From: Geodermatophilus obscurus DSM 43160
Lineage (GTDB): Bacteria; Actinomycetota; Actinomycetes; Mycobacteriales; Geodermatophilaceae
Assembly (NCBI RefSeq): GCF_000025345.1
Contig: NC_013757.1
Coordinates: forward strand, 2,852,001-2,916,000
Length of the DNA: 64,000 nucleotides
Direction: 5' to 3'
In this document: positions 9,420 through 18,209 of the stretch, one piece after another
How positions within the stretch are numbered: the stretch's first letter is position 1
How the letters are laid out: every line of letters starts with the position of its first letter
Notes under the pieces: generated by a model
The model's database searches: none
What the model was told of the DNA's origin: nothing
What the model saw: the letters and a program-made list of their open reading frames with translations, nothing else
Program-made: the position numbers and the translations under genes

Positions 9420-10913
9420 ATGCCCACGCACATCCCGCACTGGATCGAGGGCGCCCGCCGCGAGGGCGCCAGTGGCCGCACCGGAGAGGTGACCGACTCG
9501 GCGACCGGCGAGGTCATCGGCGAGGTCCCGCTCGCCTCGACCGAGGAGGTCGACGCGGCGGTGGCCGCCGCCTCGGCGGCCTTCCCGGGCTGGCGCGACA
9601 CCTCGCTGGCCAAGCGCACCGCGGTGCTCTTCCGCTTCCGCGAGCTGCTCAACGCCCGCAAGCCCGAGCTGGCGGCGATCATCACCGCCGAGCACGGGAA
9701 GGTCCTCGACGACGCCCTGGGCGAGGTCTCCCGCGGCCAGGAGGTCGTGGAGTACGCCTGCGGCGTGCCCTCGCTGGTCCGCGGCGGCTTCACCGAGAAC
9801 GCCTCGACCAACGTCGACGTGCACTCGGTGCGCCAGCCGCTGGGACCGGTCGCGATCATCAGCCCGTTCAACTTCCCGGCGATGGTGCCGATGTGGTTCT
9901 TCCCCATCGCGATCGCCACCGGCAACACCGTCGTCCTCAAGCCCAGCGAGCAGGACCCGTCGGCGTCGCTGTGGATCGCCGAGCTGTGGAAGGAGGCCGG
10001 GTTGCCCGCCGGCGTGTTCAACGTCGTCCACGGCGACAAGGTCGCCGTCGACCGGCTCCTCGAGCACCCCGACATCCAGTCGGTGTCCTTCGTCGGGTCC
10101 ACCGCGATCGCCCAGTACGTCTACGAGACCGGCACCCGGCACGGCAAGCGGGTGCAGGCCCTGGGCGGGGCGAAGAACCACATGGTCGTGCTGCCCGACG
10201 CCGACCTGGACCTCGCCGCTGACGCGGCGGTGAACTCCGGGTTCGGCTCGGCCGGTGAGCGGTGCATGGCGATCAGTGCCGTGATCGCCGTCGGCGGGGT
10301 GGGCGACGACCTGGTCGCCCGGATCGCCGAGCGCACCCACACCCTGCGCACCGGCGACGGCCGCAAGGGCTGCGACATGGGCCCGCTGATCAGCAAGCGG
10401 CACCGGGACCGGGTCGAGTCCTACGTGGAGGCCGGCGAGAAGGAGGGCGCCAAGCTCGTCGTCGACGGCCGCCAGGTGCAGCCCGAAGGCGGCGAGGACG
10501 GGTTCTGGCTCGGCCCGACCCTGGTCGACCACGTCGAGCCGGCGATGAGCGTCTACACCGACGAGATCTTCGGCCCCGTGCTGTCGGTGCTGCGGGTGGA
10601 CACCTACGAGCACGCCGTCGAGCTGATCAACAGCAACGAGTACGGCAACGGCACCGCGATCTTCACCAACGACGGCGGCGCCGCCCGGCGCTTCCAGCAC
10701 GAGGTGCAGGTCGGGATGATCGGCATCAACGTGCCGATCCCGGTGCCGATGGCCTACTACTCCTTCGGCGGGTGGAAGAACAGCCTCTTCGGTGACACCC
10801 ACGCGCACGGCGCCGAGGGCGTGCACTTCTTCACCCGCGGCAAGGTCATCACCAGCCGCTGGCTGGACCCCAGCCACGGCGGCCTGAACCTGGGCTTCCC
10901 GCAGAACGCCTGA
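9420..10913 (+). CDS. iolA: Methylmalonate-semialdehyde dehydrogenase (CoA-acylating)
   Basis: IolA (MmsA) converts malonate semialdehyde from the inositol pathway to acetyl-CoA, and methylmalonate semialdehyde to propionyl-CoA. The 497-aa aldehyde-dehydrogenase fold shows the cofactor region PLGPVAIISPFNFPAMVPMW, the motif ALGGAKNHMVV and the catalytic cysteine in SAGERCMAISAVI (about residue 282), as in MMSDH proteins. The ATG at 9420 follows an AGAGAGGCAG site. It closes the operon, and its TGA starts a GC-rich terminator-like hairpin. Confidence 0.94.
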   Translation: MPTHIPHWIEGARREGASGRTGEVTDSATGEVIGEVPLASTEEVDAAVAAASAAFPGWRDTSLAKRTAVLFRFRELLNARKPELAAIITAEHGKVLDDALGEVSRGQEVVEYACGVPSLVRGGFTENASTNVDVHSVRQPLGPVAIISPFNFPAMVPMWFFPIAIATGNTVVLKPSEQDPSASLWIAELWKEAGLPAGVFNVVHGDKVAVDRLLEHPDIQSVSFVGSTAIAQYVYETGTRHGKRVQALGGAKNHMVVLPDADLDLAADAAVNSGFGSAGERCMAISAVIAVGGVGDDLVARIAERTHTLRTGDGRKGCDMGPLISKRHRDRVESYVEAGEKEGAKLVVDGRQVQPEGGEDGFWLGPTLVDHVEPAMSVYTDEIFGPVLSVLRVDTYEHAVELINSNEYGNGTAIFTNDGGAARRFQHEVQVGMIGINVPIPVPMAYYSFGGWKNSLFGDTHAHGAEGVHFFTRGKVITSRWLDPSHGGLNLGFPQNA

Positions 10914-10972
10914 AGAAGGACCCCGTCCCCCTCACCGCTCGCGGGCTCGCGGCGAGCCTCTGGACGGGGCCA
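10911..10972. terminator. Stop-codon-anchored GC hairpin, copy 2 (end of iol operon)
   Basis: The iolA TGA (10911-10913) is followed by AGAAGGACCCCGTCC and, after a CGCTCGCGGG/CTCGCGGCGAGC interior, by GGACGGGGCC. Its reverse complement is almost identical to copy 3 at 19551-19613, including the interior. It probably ends the iol transcript. Confidence 0.75.
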
Positions 10973-10973
10973 C

Positions 10974-11290
10974 GTGACCGGCCGGCGCCGGCGAGACCCG
11001 TCTCCGCCGGCGCCGGCTGCCCTGCTCCGGGCGAGCGAGTCGGCTGCTGTCGCGAGCGGGAGGGTCTCCCTCATTCCCGACCAGGGCACGTCCGCCCATC
11101 TGGACGCATCGCACGCCTCGGTCGCCCCTCATCCGAGGCCCGTTCCCAGTGGCTCGAACGGAGAGCCGGGAGCGGCAGTGATGGCCTGACAACCACACGG
11201 CCCGAGCCCTGCTCACAAGCGAGAAGCCGGGCGCACCACCCGATCCTCGAGCAGTGCAGGAAGCCCGAGGCACCCTGGGCCAGACTCGCG
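10974..11290. other. Non-coding stretch after the iol operon
   Basis: I see no gene here. Short open frames on both strands have no start context and no recognisable domain. It begins the scarred segment that runs to about 12900. Confidence 0.5.
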
Positions 11291-11349
11291 ACCGAGAACT
11301 ACGACCGGCTGGGTGTCCGGCGGAACGGGAAGTACCTCCTCGGACCGCC

Positions 11350-12243
11350 GCGCTTGTCCACCGTCATGCCGGAGGAGCCGGCCGCCTCACCGGACCACGG
11401 GAGGGATGTCCACCGCGTCGAGTTCCTCAGCCCCTGGAGGCACCCCGCGATGCATGCCTCGTGCGCGAGGCGGTGGAGCTCGGGCTGCCGGTCGTGTGCG
11501 ACAAGCCCTTCGCCCCCGACGCAACGATGGCGCGGGAGACCGTGCTCGCCGTCGAGCGCCGGCGTTCTGCTGACCATGTACCAGAGCCGCCGGTGGGATG
11601 CGGACTTCGGACCGTCCCGCAGGTCGTCACCGACGGCGCGCTCGGTGAGGTGCTGCTCTTCGAGTCGCGGATGGAGCAGCCGCCGCAGCCGGAGGGCCTC
11701 CCGGTCACCGGCGGTGGCGCGCTGCTGCACCTGGGCAGCCACCCGGTGGACCAGGCCCTGCACCTGTTGGGCCCGGTCGGGTCGGTCTACGCCGAGCTGC
11801 GCCTGGCGCCGAGGAGGACGGGTTCGACGAGGGGTTCTTCGTGGCTCTCCACCACGAGGGCGGGGTGATCTCGCACGTCACCGGCAACTGGGCGCGGCAG
11901 GGTGACGTCGGCTCGCGTTTCCGGGTCGACGGCGCCGCTGCCACCCTGTTCGTTCCCGACGACGACGGCCGGACCGCGCGGCTGACGGCCGGCCGGACAC
12001 CCGAGGCGGAGGGAGCCGCGTGGGCCACGGTCCCCGAGAGCCGATGGGGCGGCATCCACCGCGGCGGCGTCACCCCCGTGCCCTCGCAGCCGGGCGACGG
12101 GAGCGCCTTCTACACCAGCATCGCCCGCGCCGTCTGAAGTGACAGACCGCCCCGGTCGACCCGTGGGACGCCGTCACCGGCGTCGAGGTGCTCGATGCCG
12201 CACGGACCAGCGCGGCGACAGGTCGGGTGGTCGAGCCCGCTAC
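11350..12243 (+). pseudogene. Gfo/Idh/MocA oxidoreductase remnant with multiple frameshifts
   Basis: Translated pieces of one oxidoreductase lie in order but in changing frames. VHRVEFLSP is in frame 2. VREAVELGLPVVCDKPFAPDA (family KP motif) is in frame 1. LLTMYQSRRWDADFG is in frame 2 near 11565-11610. DGALGEVLLFESRME to LGSHPVDQALHLLGPVGSVYAEL is in frame 1. HHEGGVISHVTGNW to TSIARAV is in frame 3, to 12137. DPWDAVTGVEVLDAA is in frame 2 near 12155-12200. At least four frame changes and the missing N-terminal Rossmann motif make it nonfunctional. The order of pieces matches the intact paralogues at 21046 and 37732. Confidence 0.8.
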
Positions 12244-12244
12244 C

Positions 12245-12445
12245 ACCGGCCGGCTGGGATGAAGGGGTCGGACACCGGTCGGGGCATCCGCCGGGTCGCC
12301 CGTCGCCCCTCCAGCGCGACCATCCCCTCGTAGCCCAGCCGCTCCGGCCCTGCGGCGACAGCCGGTCGGTGGCTCCCCCGGTGCCGGGTTCGCCGCGACC
12401 CGGACGTCGACGGGCGACAGGCCATGGGTCGGCCAGTGAGTTCGT
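12245..12445 (-). pseudogene. Remnant of a Hyi-like TIM-barrel isomerase (C-terminal part)
   Basis: On the minus strand two adjacent frames give PGRGEPGTG and then RLGYEGMVALEG. These match, in the same order, PGRCEPGTGEISHP and RLGYPGVVALEG in the intact isomerase at 20273-21049. The match breaks by frameshift and is lost beyond about 12260. This is probably the C-terminal tail of a decayed copy facing the oxidoreductase remnant. Confidence 0.55.
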
Positions 12446-12907
12446 GGCACTCTCGGTCAGCGGGTACAAGCGTCGAGGAGTCCGTGAACGAGCCAGGGGG
12501 AGCAGTCGCGGGGAGCACCTGACGACCGATCGCTCCTCGGCCGACCGTCCGTCCAGGCACCGTCGGGTGCAAGGGTCGGGTCGTCGAGGACGACGTCGGA
12601 CAGCCACAGCCGTCCACGAGGAACTCGCCGTTCTGCCGGACCCCCAGCCAGTCGTGGTTCCCGCTGGTGAGCGTGGCCAACAGGACCTCGAACTCCCGAC
12701 ACTGCTCGAGCATCGGACAGAGCTGGTGAGCCAGCTCCATCTGATCGACGCGGCGGCCGCACACCGGATCGTTGCACTGATCGATGCGGGGCCCGTCGTC
12801 TCTTCCTGCGCAAGGTGCGTCGGGTGAGGCGCCGCGTGTGGACGCCGGAGCTCACGAGGCCGCCCTCCAGATGCGCCCCGGCTCGCTACGACGGGCCATG
12901 CCACCCC
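12446..12907. other. Degenerate stretch, no intact gene
   Basis: No credible complete gene is present. A minus-strand open stretch contains LLATLTSGNHDWLGVRQNGEFLV (about 12600-12690). It resembles a plus-strand translation at 11278-11342 (LATENYDRLGVRRNGKYLLG), and the DNA also matches. Both may derive from one unidentified family. The remainder shows nothing recognisable. Confidence 0.45.
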
Positions 12908-12960
12908 TTGACTGTGACTGAAAACGCTTGCAGACTGCGTTACACGCACAAGGAGGCGCC
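12908..12960 (+). promoter_or_regulatory. Promoter with LacI-type operator for the regulator pair
   Basis: A TTGACT -35-like hexamer (12908-12913) is followed by TGAAAACGCTTGCA (12919-12932), which fits the LacI/CcpA consensus TGNAANCGNTTNCA. It sits between -35 and -10, so binding should block transcription. The AAGGAGG ribosome-binding site (12950-12956) leads into the ATG at 12961. Autorepression by the LacI protein is the simplest reading. Confidence 0.6.
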
Positions 12961-13968
12961 ATGTCCATCCGCAAGGTCGCGGCCCGGGCCGGTGTGTCGA
13001 CTGCGACGGTGTCCCGGGTGTTCACCCAGCCCCAGGCGGTAGCTGACGAGACTCGGCGCCGCGTCATGACGGCGGCCGGGGAGCTCCACTACGCCCCCCA
13101 TCCGGCAGCGAGTGCGCTCGCGCGGGGGCGGACCTGCAACCTGGGCATCGTCGTCCCGGACGTCTCGAACTCCTTCTCCGCCGTCGTCACCAAGGCGGTC
13201 GACCGGCAGGCACGCCGGGAGGGCTACGCCCTCTTCGTCGCCGGGTCCGACGAGGTCGTGCACGACGAGGAGACGTCGGCACGAGCCCTGGCGCAGCAGG
13301 TGGATGGGCTGCTGCTCGTGTCGCCGCGGATGCCGGACGATGCCCTGCTGGCACTCGCCGACATGACGCCGATCGTCATGCTCAACCGCCTCCTCGACGG
13401 CATCCCGGCCGTGCTCACGAACCTCTACGAGGCGACCGGTCACGCCGTCGAGCACCTGCACGCACTCGGACACCGCACCGTTGTCTACCTGGCCGGCCCC
13501 GACGGTTACACCAACGACGTCCGGCTGCGCGGATTCCGTGACGCCTGCAGCCGGTTGGGCATGGAGGCGTCGGAACTCGGTCCCTTCGCGGCGCGGTTCC
13601 AGGCCGGTGTGCGCGCTGCCGACCTGGTCCTCGCAGCGTCGGTGACGGCTGTCGTCGCGTACAACGACGAGATCGCGGTGGGCGTGGTCAACCGGCTTTC
13701 CGACCGCGGGATCGGTGTGCCCTCAGACATCAGCGTCGTCGGCTTCGACGACACCGAGCTGGCCGAGATGGTGACGCCCCGGTTGACCACCGTGCGGATC
13801 CCGGCCGCCATGGCCGGGACCGCTGCCGTCGAGCTGTTGCTGGACCTCGTGCGGGGCCGTGACGCGGGCCTGGGCAGTCCGCGGGAGCTCTCGGCCGAGC
13901 TCGTCGTCCGGTCCAGTACCGGGCCGGCCCGCGTGGCCCCGGACACCGGGCAGGACCCGGCCCCGTGA
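12961..13968 (+). CDS. LacI-family transcriptional regulator
   Basis: The 335-aa product has the LacI DNA-binding headpiece at residues 1-50 (SIRKVAARAGVSTATVSRVF) and a periplasmic-binding-like effector domain from about residue 60, including LGIVVPDVSNSFSAVVTKAV, HLHALGHRTVVYLAGP and SVVGFDDTELAEMVTPRLTTV. The ATG at 12961 has a consensus AAGGAGG site. It overlaps the next gene, a DeoR regulator, by 4 bases (GTGA). The probable targets are sugar genes nearby, such as the MFS transporter at 15879, but the intervening IS element obscures the link. Confidence 0.9.
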   Translation: MSIRKVAARAGVSTATVSRVFTQPQAVADETRRRVMTAAGELHYAPHPAASALARGRTCNLGIVVPDVSNSFSAVVTKAVDRQARREGYALFVAGSDEVVHDEETSARALAQQVDGLLLVSPRMPDDALLALADMTPIVMLNRLLDGIPAVLTNLYEATGHAVEHLHALGHRTVVYLAGPDGYTNDVRLRGFRDACSRLGMEASELGPFAARFQAGVRAADLVLAASVTAVVAYNDEIAVGVVNRLSDRGIGVPSDISVVGFDDTELAEMVTPRLTTVRIPAAMAGTAAVELLLDLVRGRDAGLGSPRELSAELVVRSSTGPARVAPDTGQDPAP

Positions 13969-14741
13969 CAGCTCCGAGCCTGCGCTACGAGGCGGCGGCC
14001 GAGCGTCGGACCTGGATGCTCTCAACGCTGCGATCGGTGGGCTTCCTGTCGGTCACCGACCTCGCCCGCCAGCTCGGTGTCTCGCAGATGACCATCCGCC
14101 GCGACCTGCACGCCCTCGAGAACGACGGTCACGTCCGGTTGGTGCACGGCGGGGCCAGCCTCACGCCCGGCGCTCCGCTGGGTTCCGGCTCTCCCGAGGA
14201 CGCTGAGGCGCGAGAGCGGGTGGCCGCGCATGCCGTCGATCTCGTGAGCGACACGGACACGATCGCCATCGATGCCGGGGCGACGGGTCACGCGGTGGCC
14301 CGCGCGCTTCCGGAGACCTTCAGCGGGTGTGTCATCAGCCACTCCCTGCCCGTGCTGCAGTGCCTCTCCACCCGCAGGCTCGAGCGGGTGGTCGCTCTGG
14401 GAGGCGAACTCCTGGCCGGCCGACACGCGTTCGTCGGCCCCACGACGGAAGCTGCGACCGCCCAGCTGCGGGTCCGGACGTTCTTCCTCACCCCGTGCGG
14501 GATCGACGCCCGTGGCCTGTACGCGGCGTCTCCCGCTGAGGCTAGTGTCCAACGGCAGCTCATGGACATCGCCGACGAAGTGGTCCTGGTGGTGACACGG
14601 GAGGCGTTCCGGACCTCGGCGCCCGCACGGATCGCACCGCTCGGCCGACTGGCGAGGCTGGTCACCGACCAGCGGCCACCCTCGGACTTGGCCTGCGCCC
14701 TGCGACGGGTGGGAGTGGTCCCCCACGTCGTAGACGGGTGA
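13965..14741 (+). CDS. DeoR/GlpR-family transcriptional regulator
   Basis: The 258-aa product has an N-terminal helix-turn-helix (FLSVTDLARQLGVSQMTIRRDLHALENDGHVRLVHGGA, about residues 25-65) typical of DeoR repressors. A C-terminal DeoRC sugar-phosphate sensor domain follows (DTIAIDAGATGHAVARAL and a VVALGGELLAGRHAFVGP segment). The GTG start overlaps the LacI stop. Co-translated LacI-DeoR pairs are uncommon. DeoR regulators usually sense phosphorylated sugars, so one protein may read the sugar and the other its phosphate. Confidence 0.88.
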   Translation: MTAPSLRYEAAAERRTWMLSTLRSVGFLSVTDLARQLGVSQMTIRRDLHALENDGHVRLVHGGASLTPGAPLGSGSPEDAEARERVAAHAVDLVSDTDTIAIDAGATGHAVARALPETFSGCVISHSLPVLQCLSTRRLERVVALGGELLAGRHAFVGPTTEAATAQLRVRTFFLTPCGIDARGLYAASPAEASVQRQLMDIADEVVLVVTREAFRTSAPARIAPLGRLARLVTDQRPPSDLACALRRVGVVPHVVDG

Positions 14742-14762
14742 GCCATCCGGGGTAAGACTCTC

Positions 14763-15676
14763 AGAAGACGTTGCATCAGTTCGCGGGTAGGCGTCGGGCG
14801 CAGATCAGGGTGACGGCCAGGCGGACCAGCGCGGTGATGGTGAGGGCGGTGCGGTCGTAGCGCAGAGCCAGGCGTTTGTAGGACAGCAGCCAGCCGAGGG
14901 TGCGCTCAACGACCCAGCGGTGGCGGCCCAGTCGCGCGCTGGAGTCGCGGCCGATTCGGCCGATTCGGGCGATCCGGGCGGTGATCCCGCGGTGGCGCAG
15001 ATAGCGGCGCACCCGCGGGTTGTCATAGCCCTTGTCGCCGTGCAGCTTGATCGGCCGGCGGCGGGGATGGCCGCGGCCGCCTCGCTTGATCGCCGGCATC
15101 GGGTCGAGGATGGGTTCGACGAAGAGGCTGTCGTGCCGGTTCGCGCCGGAGAACAGGACGTTGAGCGGTAGCCCGGTGGCGTCGACGAGCAGGTGGTACT
15201 TGCTGCCGGCCTTGCCTCGGTCGGTCGGGTTCGGCCCGGTCAGCTCACCCCCCTTTTCGCCCGGACGCTGACCGAGTCCAGGCTGGCCCGCGACCAGTCC
15301 AGCCGGCCACTCTCGCCGAGTCGGTCAAGCACGGCGGTATGCAGCTGGTCGAAGACGCCGGCCTCGGCCCACTCGTGCATCCGCCGCCAGCAGGTCCAAC
15401 CCGAGCCGTAACCCAGTTCGCGGGGCAGCTTGGGCCAGCCGATGCCGGTGGAGAGCACGAAGGCGACGCCTTCGAGCACGTCCCGGTCGAAGACCCGGGG
15501 TCGACCGGTGCGCCCGTGCACCGCCGGCCTCTGTGGCGGGATCAGCGGCTCGGCTAGCGCCCACAGCTCGTCACTTATCAGCCGTGGCGGGGAAGACACC
15601 GACGACATGGGGGGCACCCTGCGCCGAACCGCTCGAGCGGAACAGAGCCCGAAGACCTACTTCTGCAACGTCTTCT
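14763..15676 (-). mobile_element. IS5-family insertion sequence (IS427-like), about 0.9 kb
   Basis: A 13-bp perfect terminal inverted repeat AGAAGACGTTGCA (14763-14775) and TGCAACGTCTTCT (15664-15676) brackets a two-frame transposase gene on the minus strand. The stop codon almost touches the left repeat. No clear target duplication is visible. It lies between the DeoR gene and the MFS transporter. Confidence 0.9.
14776..15617 (-). CDS. IS5-family transposase, two overlapping frames joined by frameshift
   Basis: The first frame starts at 15617 (MPPMSSVSSPPRLISDEL), carries the helix-turn-helix/DUF4096 part and ends RAKRGVS near 15240. The second frame, continuing to 14776, carries ELTGPNPTDRGKAGSKYHLLVDATG and the rest of the DDE domain. 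Catalytic residues are Asp in LDSVSVRAK, Asp in HGDKGYDN and Glu in RWVVERTLGWL. The join falls on an AAAAGGGGGG slippery run (rc of about 15248-15257), as in known IS427-group programmed frameshifting. A fused product of about 280 aa is expected, and the gene looks intact. Confidence 0.88.
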
Positions 15677-15878
15677 TGCTCGGCGAGGTCCCGATACTCG
15701 TGCCGACTGCTTGCTTCGGTGTTATGGACCGAACATCGAATGTGCAATGTCGAACACAAGCGCCCGTTGTGACGCTCACCACCCGCGCTTAGCGTCCTCG
15801 ACACCACCTGGGTGCGGGGCCGGCGTCACGACGTCCGCTCTGTTCGCCCTCGAGGCCCAGGGCCCAATGAGAGGCCAA
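15677..15878 (+). promoter_or_regulatory. Upstream region of the MFS transporter with candidate operator
   Basis: About 200 bp lie between the IS end and the transporter. The segment GAACATCGAATGTGCAATGTCGAAC (15731-15755) contains an imperfect inverted arrangement of ACATCGAATGT and ATGTCGAAC. It is a plausible DeoR- or LacI-type site. The base composition is less GC-rich than in the neighbouring genes. The -35/-10 boxes are not clear. Confidence 0.35.
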
Positions 15879-17372
15879 ATGTCGAAGAAAGGCGCGATGG
15901 TGGCGAGTCACGGTCATGGAAGCGGCCATTCCGTGAAGGCAACGGGTGGAGCCGGGCGGTCGAAAGCGAACAACCGGTTCCTCGTCAAGCTGACCGTGAT
16001 CTCCACGCTCGGCGGTCTCCTCTTCGGCTATGACACCGGCGTCATCTCCGGTGCCCTGCTCTACATGGGCGAGGACCTGAACCTCACGCCGCTCAGCGAG
16101 GCGGTCGTGGTCAGCTCGCTGCTCTTCCCCGGGGCGGCCTTCGGTGCGCTCCTGGGGGGCAAACTGGCCGATGCACTGGGCCGGCGCGGGGCACTCTTCG
16201 TCTGCGCCGTCCTCTTCCTCGTCGGAGCCGCGATCACGGCCGTCGCCCCGAACGTTCCGATCATGGTGGCCGGCCGGATCCTCCTCGGCTTCGGCGTGGG
16301 AGCCGCGGCAGCGGTGGTCCCGCTCTACCTCGCCGAGATGGCGCCGGTGGACGCGCGGGGCCGCATGGTCACGATCAACGAGCTCATGATCGTGACCGGG
16401 CAGTTCCTCGCCTTCGCGACCAACGCCATCCTCGACGCGGTCATCGATGACCCGAACGTCTGGCGGTGGATGCTCGGCGTCGCCACCATCCCCGCGGTCG
16501 CCCTGTTCGTCGGCCTGTTCTTCCTGCCGGACTCGCCGCGCTGGTACGCGGTCCGGAACCGGCTCGACGACACCCGGCGCGTCCTGAACCTGAGCCGGCC
16601 CCCGGCAGAGGCCGCCGAGGAGTACAACGTCGTCGCCGAGCACGCCCGGCGCGACGTGGGCGAGGACAAAGGTGCGGCGATGCGTGACCTGCGCGCCTAC
16701 CCGTGGATGCGTCGGATCCTGTGGATCGGCTGCGGCCTCGCCACCGTGCAGCAGGCGACCGGCATCAACACCGTCAACTACTACGCACCAACCATCCTGG
16801 AGTCCACCGGCCTCGGAGCGAGCGCCAGCCTGATCCTCACCGTCACCGTCGGCGTCATCGCGATCATCGGAACGGTCATCGGCATCATCCTGCTCGGCTT
16901 CATCAACCGCAGGCCGCTCATCATCACCGGCTTCATCGGAGTAGCGGCCGGACACGCGGTCCTCGCCGTCTCGTTCCTGCTCCCCGAGTCCAATTTCCGC
17001 AGCTACCTGATCCTGGCCGCGATGCTCCTGGTCGTCTTCTTCGTGCAGACGTTCATCGGCACGTTGGTCTGGTTGCTGCTCTCGGAGATCTTCCCGATGA
17101 CCATCCGGGGCTTCGCCATGGGTATCGCGGTCTTCGTGCTGTGGACCGTCAATGCGGCGATCTCCTTCGCCTTCCCGCCGTTGGTTGCCACGCTCGGAGC
17201 GACGCTGACCTTCGGTCTGTTCGCGCTCATCAACACCGGTTCGATCGTCTTCGTGACCAAGTTCGCCCCCGAGACCCGCGGCCGCTCCCTGGAGGAACTC
17301 GAGGACAACTTCCGGACGCACGACGCAGGGCACTTCGTGCACGAAGCCCCGGCCGGTGTCCGCGGCGGGTGA
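15879..17372 (+). CDS. MFS sugar porter, probably inositol/sugar:proton symporter
   Basis: The product is about 497 aa with twelve predicted membrane helices and sugar-porter signatures: GGLLFGYDTGVISGALL in helix 1, GRILLGFGVGAAAAVVPLYLAE before helix 5, PDSPRW after helix 6, QQATGINTVNYYAP in helix 7 and PETRGRSLEELE after helix 12. These match IolT/XylE-like transporters of the inner membrane. Possible starts are 15867, 15879 and 15897; 15879 has AGAGG nearby. The decayed iolC just downstream makes inositol the favoured substrate, but xylose or glucose cannot be excluded. Confidence 0.88.
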   Translation: MSKKGAMVASHGHGSGHSVKATGGAGRSKANNRFLVKLTVISTLGGLLFGYDTGVISGALLYMGEDLNLTPLSEAVVVSSLLFPGAAFGALLGGKLADALGRRGALFVCAVLFLVGAAITAVAPNVPIMVAGRILLGFGVGAAAAVVPLYLAEMAPVDARGRMVTINELMIVTGQFLAFATNAILDAVIDDPNVWRWMLGVATIPAVALFVGLFFLPDSPRWYAVRNRLDDTRRVLNLSRPPAEAAEEYNVVAEHARRDVGEDKGAAMRDLRAYPWMRRILWIGCGLATVQQATGINTVNYYAPTILESTGLGASASLILTVTVGVIAIIGTVIGIILLGFINRRPLIITGFIGVAAGHAVLAVSFLLPESNFRSYLILAAMLLVVFFVQTFIGTLVWLLLSEIFPMTIRGFAMGIAVFVLWTVNAAISFAFPPLVATLGATLTFGLFALINTGSIVFVTKFAPETRGRSLEELEDNFRTHDAGHFVHEAPAGVRGG

Positions 17373-17392
17373 GCGTTCGGACCGCTACCGCT

Positions 17393-17426
17393 CGCGCCAC
17401 CCCAGGTCGGTACCCGGGGTGGCGCG
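17393..17426 (+). terminator. Intrinsic terminator-like hairpin after the MFS gene
   Basis: Perfect 11-bp arms CGCGCCACCCC (17393-17403) and GGGGTGGCGCG (17416-17426) enclose a 12-nt loop, 20 bases after the transporter stop. No T-tract follows, as is common in high-GC actinobacteria. Confidence 0.75.
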
Positions 17427-17509
17427 GGCTATCTGAGGTCCCGGGCGCGGAACGACAGCGGGGGTCGGGTCGCCTTCCATGAGCGCGGGACCTAGGCGAG
17501 GAGAGGACC

Positions 17510-18063
17510 ATGGTGGAGGCCGTAGGCGTCCTGGCCCTGGCGCGCTGTGGGGTCGACACTCGTCCCCAGCGGATCGGCGCGGGGCTGTAGGACGTCGTGA
17601 CGTTCGACACGTTCCTCGGCGGCAGCCGCGGCCAACGTGGCGGTCGCCGCGGCCCGGGTGGGGCATTCAGCGGCCCTGATCAGCGGAGTCGGTGAGGATC
17701 GTTCGGCCGGTTCGTGCGGCGGGCCCTCGACGAGCTGGGCCTCGACGACCGCTACGTCGTCGTCGATCCCGAGCATCTGACACCGGTGACGTTCTGCGAG
17801 ATCTTCCCGCACGACGACTTCCCGCTGTACTTCCACCGCCGGCCCGAGGCACCAGACCTCCAGGTCCGTCCGGAAGCCTGGACCGGAACCCGGTGTACAA
17901 GGCGCGGCTGTTCCGGGCGACGGTCACCGGACCATCGGAGCAGCCGAGCCGGTCGGCGCACCGCGCGGCATGGGATGCCCGCGGCCGGCGGGTGCACACC
18001 GTGCTCGTTCTGGACTTCCGGCCGATGTTCTGGTCCTCGTGGCAAGAAGCCGACCGCGCGCAC
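17510..18063 (+). pseudogene. Decayed iolC paralogue
   Basis: The sequence aligns end to end with the first two-thirds of iolC (1533-2495). Matched parts are ALARCGVDTRPQRIGAGL, TFDTFLGGS, GRFVRRALDELGLDDRYVVVDP, TPVTFCEIFPHDDFPLYF and SRSAHRAAWDARGRRVHTVL. A TAG (17587-17589) replaces the GAG of iolC. One-base indels follow after FLGGS, before GRFVRRAL and in the region near 17880-17930. The 3' third with the ATP-site GAGDA motif is missing. The remaining 146 bp up to the next gene show nothing. Confidence 0.88.
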
Positions 18064-18209
18064 CGTGGACAGGCTCCAGGCTTGCCGGCCCGCCGCCCCG
18101 CAGCCCGGCTCCGGGACGGTCATGGTCCGGCCCCCGGACGCGTGTGCGGGGCCGCCCTCGCGCGGCGAGCCGGACGGCTGGGACCCCGCAGACAGGCGAG
18201 GATGACCCG

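Noticed and set aside
11841-12137. Plus-strand 98-residue frame as a separate gene
   Set aside because: Its sequence continues the oxidoreductase remnant in another frame, so it is treated as part of the pseudogene.
12110-12949. Minus-strand 279-residue frame as an intact gene
   Set aside because: It has no start context or domain along its length and shows only a short isomerase-like patch spread over two frames.
15789-17342. 517-residue minus-strand frame opposite the MFS transporter
   Set aside because: The plus-strand frame has twelve hydrophobic helices and all sugar-porter motifs, while the opposite frame is a highly charged artefact.
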